Part shown: positions 1 to 5,779 of the stretch, in pieces
How the letters are laid out: each line of letters begins with the position of its first letter
How positions within the stretch are numbered: the first letter of the stretch is position 1
DNA from: Rhodospirillales bacterium
GTDB taxonomy: Bacteria; Pseudomonadota; Alphaproteobacteria; Rhodospirillales; 2-02-FULL-58-16
Assembly (NCBI GenBank): GCA_021775195.1
Contig: JAJFIG010000315.1
Coordinates: 1-9,903, forward strand
Reading direction: 5' to 3'
Length of the DNA: 9,903 bases
Made by a program: the position numbers and the translations under genes
Notes under the pieces: model-generated
Told to the model about the DNA's origin: nothing
The model's input: only the letters and a program-made list of their open reading frames with translations
The model's database searches: none

Positions 1-1211
1 CCGTTTTCGCCGTGATGCAGCGCCATTTGATCGAGTATCCGACTCCCAGGAACCTGAACTACTGGTGGAACTTCGGCTCCCTGGCGGGAATCGTGCTGAC
101 CATCATGGTGGTGACCGGCATCTTCCTGGCCATGAATTATACGCCCCATGTGGATTACGCCTTCGAAAGCGTCGAGCACATCGTCCGCGACGTCAACTAT
201 GGCTGGCTGCTCCGCTACCTGCACATGAACGGCGGCTCGATGTTCTTCCTCCTGGTCTACCTCCACATGTTCCGCGGCCTCTACTACGGCTCCTACAAGT
301 CGCCTCGCGAAATCCTGTGGATGATCGGCGTCATCATCCTGCTCTGCATGATGGCGACGGCGTTCATGGGCTACGTGTTGCCGTGGGGACAGATGAGCTT
401 CTGGGGCGCCACCGTGATCACCAACCTGTTCTCGGCAGTCCCGCTCGTCGGCGAGCCCATCGTCACCTGGTTGTGGGGCGGCTTCGTCGTCGGCAATCCA
501 ACGCTGAACCGCTTCTTCTCGCTCCATTACCTGCTGCCCTTCGTCATCTTCGCCCTGGTCTTCGTGCATCTCTGGGCCCTGCACGAGCATCACTCCAACA
601 ACCCGCTGGGGGTCGAGGCCAAGGAGCCCGCGGACTCCATACCCTTCCATCCCTATTTCACCATCAAGGATCTCTACGGCCTCGGCGTGTTCATGATCTT
701 CTACCTGGGCTTCGTCTTCTTCGCCCCCGACTTCTTCGGCGAGCCCGACAACTACATCAAGGCCAACTCCCTGGCGACGCCGGCGCACATCGTCCCCGAG
801 TGGTACCTGCTTCCCTTCTACGCCATCCTGCGCGCCATCACCTTCGACATCTGGTTCATCCCGGCGAAGCTGATCGGCGTCATCGCCATGTTCGCCTCGA
901 TCCTGATCCTGCTGTTCCTGCCTTGGCTCGACACTTCGAAGGTCCGCAGCGCCCGGTTTCGCCCCATCTACAAGTACTTCTTCTGGTTCCTGATCATCGA
1001 TTGCATCGTTCTGGGTTACGTTGGCGCCAACCCGCCCGAGAATTGGTTCGTCCCCCTGGGCCAGGTGGCCACGGCTTATTATTTCGGCCACTTCGCGATC
1101 GTGATGCCGCTCCTCGGCAAGATCGAGAAGCCGGGACCCGTACCCGACAGCATCAGCGCCGCGGTTCTCAAGGACCACGGCGACCAAAGCATGGAGGCGA
1201 CCGATGCGTAA
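1..1211 (+). CDS. petB: Cytochrome b subunit of the cytochrome bc1 complex (5'-partial)
   Basis: Integral membrane core of ubiquinol:cytochrome c oxidoreductase, which oxidises quinol at the Qo site and passes electrons through two b haems. The reading frame is open to the first base of the window and codes for the family's N-terminal style before the GTG at 12, so the true start is upstream and about 20-25 residues are missing. Counting from that GTG, the haem ligand pairs are His71/His85 (YLHMNGGS...YLHMFRGL) and the matching pair 14 residues apart in SLHYLLPF...FVHLWALHE. The Qo-site PEWY motif is intact at 262-265, and SNNP follows helix D. The protein is strongly hydrophobic throughout, consistent with eight membrane helices. 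It is not fused to cytochrome c1, unlike the fbcH polyprotein of Bradyrhizobium. Its last 8 nt overlap the c1 gene. A Rieske gene would be expected just upstream, outside the window. Confidence 0.97.
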   Translation, partial: VFAVMQRHLIEYPTPRNLNYWWNFGSLAGIVLTIMVVTGIFLAMNYTPHVDYAFESVEHIVRDVNYGWLLRYLHMNGGSMFFLLVYLHMFRGLYYGSYKSPREILWMIGVIILLCMMATAFMGYVLPWGQMSFWGATVITNLFSAVPLVGEPIVTWLWGGFVVGNPTLNRFFSLHYLLPFVIFALVFVHLWALHEHHSNNPLGVEAKEPADSIPFHPYFTIKDLYGLGVFMIFYLGFVFFAPDFFGEPDNYIKANSLATPAHIVPEWYLLPFYAILRAITFDIWFIPAKLIGVIAMFASILILLFLPWLDTSKVRSARFRPIYKYFFWFLIIDCIVLGYVGANPPENWFVPLGQVATAYYFGHFAIVMPLLGKIEKPGPVPDSISAAVLKDHGDQSMEATDA

Positions 1212-1962
1212 GCTGCTCTTCTGCGCCGCAGCGGCGCTCATCCTCGCCACCGGCGCGGCATCGGCCGCCGGGGGCCCCAAGGCACCGGCCCAGACGTGGT
1301 CCTTCGACGGCATCTTCGGCACCTACGACCGGGCGTCCCTGCGCCGCGGCCTGCAGGTCTACCTCGAGGTCTGCGCCAGTTGCCATTCCCTGCGCCTGGT
1401 TGCCTACCGGGCCCTAGGATCGGTCGGCTACAGTGGCGACGAGATCAAGGCCCTGGCCGCCACCTTCGAAGTCCAGGACGGACCCAACAGCGAGGGAGAG
1501 ATGTTTGCCCGCCCGGCCTTGCCATCGGACAGGTTCGTATCGCCCTATGCCAACGAAATGGAAGCCCGCTCCGTCAACAACGGCGCGTTTCCGCCCGACC
1601 TGTCACTGATCACCAAGGCCCGCAAGGGTGGCCCCGATTACACCCATGCCCTGCTCACGGGCTACAAGGAGGAAGCGCCCGCGGGCTTCAAGATCGGCGA
1701 GGACATGCACTACAACGAGTACTTCCCCGGCCACCAGATCGCCATGCCGGCGCCCCTGGTCGAGGACGGGGTGGAATACCCCGACGGCACCAAGGCGACG
1801 GTGGAGCAGCTGAGCAAGGACGTGGTCCTTTTCCTGGCCTGGGCGGCGCAGCCGGAACTGGAGGAACGCAAGCAACTTGGCATTTCGGTCATGCTGTTCC
1901 TCATCGTGCTGACCGCCATGTTCTACGCCCTCAAGCGCCAGATCTGGGCCGACGTGCATTAG
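1204..1962 (+). CDS. petC: Cytochrome c1 of the cytochrome bc1 complex
   Basis: Periplasmic, membrane-anchored monohaem cytochrome of complex III that accepts electrons from the Rieske protein and hands them to soluble cytochrome c. The 252-residue protein has a signal peptide (about 1-21, ending ASA), the haem-binding CASCH at 57-61, the conserved PDLS segment, and the axial-ligand Met181 in [10 protein letters not shown] single C-terminal membrane helix (about 228-245) is followed by a short basic, cytoplasmic tail. The length is normal for alphaproteobacterial c1. The ATG at 1204 overlaps the cytochrome b stop by 8 nt, with a GGAGG ribosome-binding sequence at about 1192 inside petB, which suggests translational coupling. 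This is the last gene of the bc1 operon in the window. Confidence 0.97.
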   Translation: MRKLLFCAAAALILATGAASAAGGPKAPAQTWSFDGIFGTYDRASLRRGLQVYLEVCASCHSLRLVAYRALGSVGYSGDEIKALAATFEVQDGPNSEGEMFARPALPSDRFVSPYANEMEARSVNNGAFPPDLSLITKARKGGPDYTHALLTGYKEEAPAGFKIGEDMHYNEYFPGHQIAMPAPLVEDGVEYPDGTKATVEQLSKDVVLFLAWAAQPELEERKQLGISVMLFLIVLTAMFYALKRQIWADVH

Positions 1963-2003
1963 ACGGCGCCCCTGAATTTTCGCGCTGTATTTGCCCCATG
2001 CGT

Positions 2004-2034
2004 GAACGGGCGGCGCTAAAAGCGCCGCCCGTTC
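2004..2034. terminator. Strong hairpin in the convergent gap between petC and the NrfD gene
   Basis: A perfect 14-bp inverted repeat (GAACGGGCGGCGCT and its complement) closes a 3-nt AAA loop in the 97-nt gap between two converging genes. Its position fits a shared, bidirectional transcription end. Neither side is followed by a clear T-run, so it is not a classical intrinsic terminator on either strand. It may act as a pause or 3'-end stabilising structure, perhaps with Rho. The hairpin is seen directly; the terminator role is inferred. Confidence 0.6.
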
Positions 2035-2059
2035 GGCCCCCCTGGCCCTCGGTAATGGT

Positions 2060-3292
2060 TTAGGGAGTGGCCTGCCTGACGGGAGCCGGCTCGACGGCAC
2101 CGTCGGCGGGCGCGGGCGCCTCGGGACGAGCCGCCGGGTCTTCGAATATGGGGATGAACCGGCTGATAATATAGTAGACGACGAAGGGCGCCGTGAGGAT
2201 GACCATTGCCGTCAGCATCCCCTCCTTGCCAAAGAACTCCCAGTGGAATTCAACGAAGCCGCGGCCCGATTTTGATATCAGCTGGCCGCCGATGACGACG
2301 TTGAAGCGCATGACGAGAACCTGAAAAATCAGCAGAAATGCGCCAATGTTGGACAGCACCACCACGGTCCTGTCCCGAACCTCGAGCACCGCCACCACGC
2401 CCAACAACAGGATCGGACCGATGGAAAGAACCCCCATCTGGCCGAAGGCATAGGATTCGAACAGCGGCCCCATGAGAAGCGGCTGGATATCCGACCATTC
2501 ATGGCTCTGCTGGAAATGGGCATGGATCAATTCGAGGACTTCCAGGCCCAAATCCAGAATGAACGCCGCCCACAGAATGGTCGCGAAGGTCCTCAGCATG
2601 CCGCAGTCGATTGGCTCCCGCCGCAGCCGCTTGATGACCGAGTACATGACCAGCAGCATGGCCATGCCGCTGACCACCGCGGAAGACAGGAAGATGATCG
2701 GCTGCAGGGCGGTGGCCCACCAGGAGATGGCCTTGACCGACCCGAAGACGAAACCGACGTAGCCGTGCAACAGGAAGGCCCAGGGGATACCCAGACCGGC
2801 CAGAATCCCGATCATTTTATGGTCCACCTTGGCCGAATCCGGATGGTACGTGGTCACGCCCAATGTCAGGGTTTTCCAGATCAGCCCCGCCAGCCCCGTG
2901 GTTTGATTGGCCATGCGGATGAAATGCGGCCGGTAGATGAGCCAGATTTCGATGGTCAGCAGGACCATGTAACTGCCGTAGACATACCCGAACAGACTCA
3001 TCGGCGAGGTCAGATGGGGAGTGAAGTAGATTTCCAGGGCCCTCTGCGGCTGGCCCAGGTGGACCAGCAACGGCATCCCGGCGAAGCAGCCGAAGGAAAA
3101 CGCCGCGATCAGGGCGAAGTTGGCGATGGAGTCGAATGCCTTGATTTTCATGACGTGGGAAAGGGCGGACACGACGAAGGCGCCGGCGATGAGCCCCGTG
3201 ATGAAGGGGTAGATCACGATCATCAGGGACCACACGACGTGAGCATTGTTGGGAAAGATGTAATTGACCAGCGCATCATGGGGTAATTCCAT
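2060..3292 (-). CDS. NrfD/DsrP-family quinone-interacting integral membrane protein
   Basis: Predicted membrane partner of the ferredoxin encoded just before it. NrfD-family proteins exchange electrons between the quinone pool and a bound four-cluster FeS protein. The 410-residue protein has roughly ten hydrophobic segments spread over 20-380, and conserved-looking polar positions such as HGYVGFVFG (176-184) and an RFNVVIGGQ stretch (329-337) that resembles DsrP/HybB-type members. It ends in an Ala/Pro-rich tail (386-410). The start chosen is the ATG at 3292: it has a GGGAGG ribosome-binding sequence 7 nt upstream and forms a TGATG stop/start overlap with the preceding gene. A further 25 in-frame codons upstream lie inside that gene and look spurious. 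Last gene of a five-gene operon. The length matches DsrP, but without DsrMK the dsrP name is not assigned. The family call is secure; the direction of electron flow is not. Confidence 0.9.
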   Translation of the reverse strand: MELPHDALVNYIFPNNAHVVWSLMIVIYPFITGLIAGAFVVSALSHVMKIKAFDSIANFALIAAFSFGCFAGMPLLVHLGQPQRALEIYFTPHLTSPMSLFGYVYGSYMVLLTIEIWLIYRPHFIRMANQTTGLAGLIWKTLTLGVTTYHPDSAKVDHKMIGILAGLGIPWAFLLHGYVGFVFGSVKAISWWATALQPIIFLSSAVVSGMAMLLVMYSVIKRLRREPIDCGMLRTFATILWAAFILDLGLEVLELIHAHFQQSHEWSDIQPLLMGPLFESYAFGQMGVLSIGPILLLGVVAVLEVRDRTVVVLSNIGAFLLIFQVLVMRFNVVIGGQLISKSGRGFVEFHWEFFGKEGMLTAMVILTAPFVVYYIISRFIPIFEDPAARPEAPAPADGAVEPAPVRQATP

Positions 3293-4065
3293 CACCGTAC
3301 CTCCCTCGGCAGTCCAACGTAGAAACAGTAGGGGTGGGTATGCATTTCCGGCCTGAGCGTCATCCACCTGTCCTCCTTGAACACCTTGGCGACTTCGCTA
3401 TCGGGATCGTGCAAATTCCCGAACATCCTGGCCTTGTTGGGACAGACGGTGACGCAGGCGGGAAGTTTGCCGGCCTTCACCCGGTGATAGCACCACGTGC
3501 ATTTGTCGGCTTTCTTTTTCTCGGGATTGATGAAGCGGGCACCGTAGGGGCAGGCCTGGACACAGTAGGCACAGCCGACGCAGTGCTCGTGATCGACGAG
3601 AACAAAACCGTCATCCGTTCTGTAGGTCGCGCCCACGGGGCAGACCTGGATGCAGGGTGAATTGTCACAGTGGTTGCACATTTTCGGAATCGTCCGCGCC
3701 AGCTGTGACTCGCTCCGGATCGCCGCATTGATCTTTTTGAAACCCTCGATCGCGCCCTTTGGGGAATCGACGTAAATGCCTTTTTTCGTGATGACGTATC
3801 GTTCCACCCAGGTCCTGAAGTATTCGGACGGGACGCTGTTTTCCCGCTTGCAGGCGCGCACGCAGTTGCCGCACCCGATACAGTTGTTGACATTGATCAC
3901 ATAGACGAGGTCACGATGTTTTTTGCTGTGACCGCCGACCCCGTGATCAGCCGAGGCTCCGGGTCCGACCACCATTAGAACGGTCGCCGTCGCCGCGCCC
4001 GATACAAGGTTTGCCAGGAACTCCCGGCGGGAGTCCGGCTCCAAATTCCATTTCTGTTTTTCCAT
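3292..4065 (-). CDS. Tat-exported four-[4Fe-4S] ferredoxin subunit (DsrO/NrfC/TtrB-like)
   Basis: Electron-transfer subunit expected to sit on the periplasmic side, linking the NrfD-like protein to cytochromes. A twin-arginine signal (SRREFL, Arg13-Arg14) is followed by a hydrophobic stretch and a likely cleavage site near GASA (about 39). Sixteen cysteines form four cluster motifs: Cys62/65/68/72, 130/133/138/142, 162/165/168/172 and 189/192/204/208, the last with the wider spacing typical of this family. The protein is 257 residues from the ATG at 4065. That start gives a normal-length n-region before the RR motif but has only a weak ribosome-binding site. An in-frame ATG at 4113 (16 residues longer) and a TTG at 4116 are alternatives, but also without a clear site. 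It follows the tetrahaem cytochrome gene and overlaps the NrfD gene by 1 nt. Its general role is clear; its redox partners are inferred from the operon. Confidence 0.92.
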   Translation of the reverse strand: MEKQKWNLEPDSRREFLANLVSGAATATVLMVVGPGASADHGVGGHSKKHRDLVYVINVNNCIGCGNCVRACKRENSVPSEYFRTWVERYVITKKGIYVDSPKGAIEGFKKINAAIRSESQLARTIPKMCNHCDNSPCIQVCPVGATYRTDDGFVLVDHEHCVGCAYCVQACPYGARFINPEKKKADKCTWCYHRVKAGKLPACVTVCPNKARMFGNLHDPDSEVAKVFKEDRWMTLRPEMHTHPYCFYVGLPREVR

Positions 4066-4118
4066 GTTTCCAGTCTCGCCAATGATATTGCCGCATTGAA
4101 GGGATCCAGGCATCAAGA

Positions 4119-4592
4119 TCAGAGCCCCGGGTTGTGGGCCTCGTGACAGGTGCTGCAGAGCATGTCGGCGTCGACATCCTCATGGGTTTTGGTTGGTTTG
4201 AAAGTGGGGAAGAATTTCGGCTTGGTGATCTGGTCCTCGTGGCAGTTCATGCATTGCCAGTTGGACTCCATGTCCACCTTCGCATCGGCGATCTTCTTGC
4301 CATCCCCAGCGTGGTCGACCACGGCCCCGTGGCAGGACTCGCACGACAGGCCTTTGTGGCCAAACGCCTCCACCTGGTCGTGTGTCTTTTTATGACAGCC
4401 TTGGCAGGATTCGTTGCCGCCGTAAGACAGCGGCAGCGCGGCGATTTCCTTTGGCGAATCTCCCCGGTACCAATCCTCATGATTCCAGCTCGACGGCGTG
4501 GCGAGCGCCTTTACCGCCAGGAAACCGATGAGGCCGATGACCAGAAGCCCCCCCAACCTGTAGAGGTGGGATCTGGGTGATGGATTGGGCAT
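4119..4592 (-). CDS. Membrane-anchored tetrahaem c-type cytochrome
   Basis: A small periplasmic multihaem cytochrome. The 157-residue protein has an N-terminal hydrophobic segment (about 12-31) that serves as a signal or uncleaved anchor, then four CXXCH motifs at 63-67 (CQGCH), 84-88 (CESCH), 114-118 (CMNCH) and 146-150 (CSTCH). Additional histidines (71, 79, 94, 137, 153) could supply distal ligands for bis-His haems. It occupies the place that the trihaem DsrJ has in dsrJOP-type clusters, directly before a Tat ferredoxin and an NrfD-like gene, but it carries one more haem site and I do not see enough similarity to call it DsrJ. NapC/NrfH-type proteins are the other comparison; they are usually longer and interact with quinol directly. 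The ATG at 4592 is preceded by a good AAGGGGAG ribosome-binding sequence. An electron-relay role is inferred. Confidence 0.88.
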   Translation of the reverse strand: MPNPSPRSHLYRLGGLLVIGLIGFLAVKALATPSSWNHEDWYRGDSPKEIAALPLSYGGNESCQGCHKKTHDQVEAFGHKGLSCESCHGAVVDHAGDGKKIADAKVDMESNWQCMNCHEDQITKPKFFPTFKPTKTHEDVDADMLCSTCHEAHNPGL

Positions 4593-4615
4593 TGTCGATA
4601 TCTCCCCTTAACGTA

Positions 4616-4633
4616 TTCCGGCAACGGCCGGAA
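4616..4633 (-). other. Hairpin in the gap between two cytochrome genes
   Basis: A 7-bp inverted repeat (TTCCGGC and GCCGGAA around a 4-nt loop) lies in the 99-nt space between the monohaem cytochrome gene (ending 4692) and the tetrahaem gene (starting 4592). No T-run follows on the transcribed strand. This is the largest gap inside the operon, so the structure may be a processing or attenuation point. The rest of the gap is AT-richer and shows nothing else. Confidence 0.4.
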
Positions 4634-4691
4634 CAATAACGCCCCCCCTAATTCGGCGTCGCAATAAAGAACAAGATTTTCTACCTTACGT

Positions 4692-5087
4692 TTATTTAAT
4701 AACCTTCATGTATTCGATGACAAGCCTCCGTTCTTTGGCGTTTTTCAACTTGTAGACCATGGTTGTTCTCTTCCCGAGGAACTTCTTCGGGTTCTCGAGA
4801 AACCCGTCAAGATTGCTTTCATTCCAAACCAGGTCGGAGCCGATCAGACCCCTGTATTTCGTGTATCCCGCAACCGTTCCCGCCTTGCGGCCGAACATGC
4901 CTGCCAGCGAGGGGCCCAACTTGTGCGCTCCCTCCTTGACGGGATGGCAGGAGAGGCACTTTTTGTTGTAGACCGCCGCTCCGGCATCGCTGCCGGCGCC
5001 AAAGGCATCGCTGAAGCTCAACCCCATGATCACGGCGACGCCCAAGGCGATGGCCGCGGCCAAGGCAAGGTACTTTGTACTCTCCAT
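4692..5087 (-). CDS. Class I-type monohaem cytochrome c
   Basis: Small periplasmic electron carrier of 131 residues. A hydrophobic N-terminus (about 6-30, ending DAFGAG) acts as a signal peptide or anchor. The haem site is CLSCH at 44-48, followed by KLGPSLAGMFGRKAG as in cytochrome c2/c550-type proteins. The likely axial ligand is Met110 in KRTTMVYKLKNAKERRLVIEYM, where the closing helix with its paired aromatic and aliphatic residues is recognisable. The ATG at 5087 has a strong GGAGGGAG sequence 7 nt upstream, almost identical to that of the gene before it. As the second gene of the operon it could pass electrons between the tetrahaem cytochrome and a terminal partner, possibly including the nearby bc1 complex, but nothing in the sequence fixes the partner. 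Confidence 0.9.
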   Translation of the reverse strand: MESTKYLALAAAIALGVAVIMGLSFSDAFGAGSDAGAAVYNKKCLSCHPVKEGAHKLGPSLAGMFGRKAGTVAGYTKYRGLIGSDLVWNESNLDGFLENPKKFLGKRTTMVYKLKNAKERRLVIEYMKVIK

Positions 5088-5142
5088 CGCGTTGCTCCCT
5101 CCAAAGCCCGTGTATTCCCTGGAGCACGATCATCACGGCGCT

Positions 5143-5544
5143 TCAGTTGTCCTTGGCGCCGCGGGTGACCCAGAGTCTGATAATGTGCCGCTCCCACTTC
5201 GACAACTCCTTCCCGTGGAAGGGCATCCTGAGGTGGCGCGCCGCGCGCCCCTCGATCAGGACGTTGAGATTGCTGGTAAAGGCGTCTCCCGGAACCACGA
5301 TCGGACCATGCTTTGTGCCCTTCATGAGTCCGTCGTAGGTCCTCAGGTCGAGGCCGCTCGCCTCATAGCCGTCTCCTCCCGGCTGATGACAGGCGAGGCA
5401 CTTGTCCTTGATGATCGGCATGACTTCGCGCTCGAAACTGCCGTGTTCGGCCCCCGCCCCTTGGGGCAGGAGAATTCCGGCAAGGAGCGTGACCGCGAAC
5501 ACGCTCGGTGACGCCAAACGGACGTAATGGTAAAAAATATTCAT
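5143..5544 (-). CDS. PSCyt1-like monohaem c-type cytochrome domain protein
   Basis: First gene of the redox operon. The 133-residue exported protein has a signal peptide (about 1-32, ending GAGA), then EVMPIIKDKCLACHQPGG with the haem site CLACH at 49-53, GLDLRTYDGLMKG (65-77), a PGDA..SNL element and RMPFHGKEL (106-114), where Met107 is a candidate axial ligand. The closing helix is WERHIIRLWVTRGA. This order is characteristic of the 'planctomycete-type' cytochrome c domain (PSCyt1), usually found fused to larger proteins; here it stands alone. The ATG at 5544 is chosen because it has GGAGGGAG 5 nt upstream and a full signal peptide follows. A 28-residue extension to 5628 would run into the predicted leader region and its hairpin. 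Function beyond electron transfer is unknown. Confidence 0.85.
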   Translation of the reverse strand: MNIFYHYVRLASPSVFAVTLLAGILLPQGAGAEHGSFEREVMPIIKDKCLACHQPGGDGYEASGLDLRTYDGLMKGTKHGPIVVPGDAFTSNLNVLIEGRAARHLRMPFHGKELSKWERHIIRLWVTRGAKDN

Positions 5545-5613
5545 CGCGGCTCCCTCCATGGAAAAATGTGAATGGAGCGCCCCTGCAAAGATCAGGGAAA
5601 CCTGCGCAAGACC

Positions 5614-5635
5614 ACGGTGTTGTTTCACACACCGT
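5614..5635 (-). other. 5'-leader hairpin of the redox operon
   Basis: A 7-bp inverted repeat (ACGGTGT and ACACCGT, 8-nt loop) lies just downstream of the predicted sigma-54 start site near 5640. It would form within the first few nucleotides of the roughly 95-nt untranslated leader. Such 5'-terminal stems can protect an mRNA from decay. That role here is inferred; only the repeat is seen. Confidence 0.4.
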
Positions 5636-5651
5636 CGTCATTAATGGATAC

Positions 5652-5666
5652 GCAAATCGCGTGCCA
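5652..5666 (-). promoter_or_regulatory. Sigma-54 (-24/-12) promoter of the redox operon
   Basis: On the minus strand the sequence reads TGGCAC-GCGAT-TTGC, matching the RpoN consensus TGGCAC-N5-TTGC at every fixed position. The GG and GC dinucleotides are correctly 10 bp apart. Counting from them puts transcription start at about 5640, some 95 nt before the first operon gene. Its placement directly downstream of an NtrC-type activator gene and of a paired inverted-repeat array makes a chance match unlikely. Confidence 0.88.
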
Positions 5667-5694
5667 ACTGCGCCTGTCGAGAAAGACCCTACGA

Positions 5695-5707
5695 ATTCAA
5701 GGTTTTA
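5695..5707 (+). promoter_or_regulatory. IHF-like site between enhancer and sigma-54 promoter
   Basis: ATTCAAGGTTTTA matches the IHF consensus WATCAA-N4-TTR at eight of nine specified positions. It lies between the TGTC array and the -24 element, centred near -61, where IHF bends DNA in many sigma-54 systems. The consensus is short and degenerate, so this is a suggestion supported mainly by position. Confidence 0.45.
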
Positions 5708-5741
5708 TGAGCGGCGTACTGTTTTCCGTCCCCGTGGAAAG

Positions 5742-5779
5742 TGTCACTAATTCACGACATATGTCGCTATTTTATGACA
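5742..5779. promoter_or_regulatory. Tandem TGTC-N10-GACA array, putative enhancer for the NtrC-type activator
   Basis: Two inverted repeats of identical design, TGTC-N10-GACA at 5742-5759 and 5762-5779, are separated by 2 bp. The repeat period is 20 bp, about two helical turns. The whole 38-bp unit is symmetric, and its centre forms the perfect palindrome CGACATATGTCG (5755-5766). The sites are centred near -110 and -130 relative to the predicted start at 5640, a usual enhancer distance for sigma-54 activators. The distal site overlaps the final codons and the stop of the activator gene. Confidence 0.7.

Noticed and set aside
65..1417. A 450-codon + strand frame overlapping cytochrome b and c1
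   Set aside because: It is Arg/Pro/His/Leu-rich shadow translation of two certain genes in another frame.
3293..3367. Upstream 25-codon extension of the NrfD-like gene
   Set aside because: It would overlap the ferredoxin gene by about 75 nt and adds a hydrophilic leader unlike the family; the ATG at 3292 has a strong ribosome-binding site and a TGATG coupling.
4119..4592. Naming the tetrahaem gene dsrJ and its followers dsrO and dsrP
   Set aside because: Gene order and protein types fit, but the haem count differs from DsrJ and no dsrMK or dsrAB genes are in the window, so the symbols would overstate the evidence.
5718..5740. TTTCC/GGAAA inverted repeat after the regulator stop as a terminator
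   Set aside because: The stem is only 5 bp with an 8-nt loop and no T-run; there is no convincing terminator between the regulator and the redox operon.
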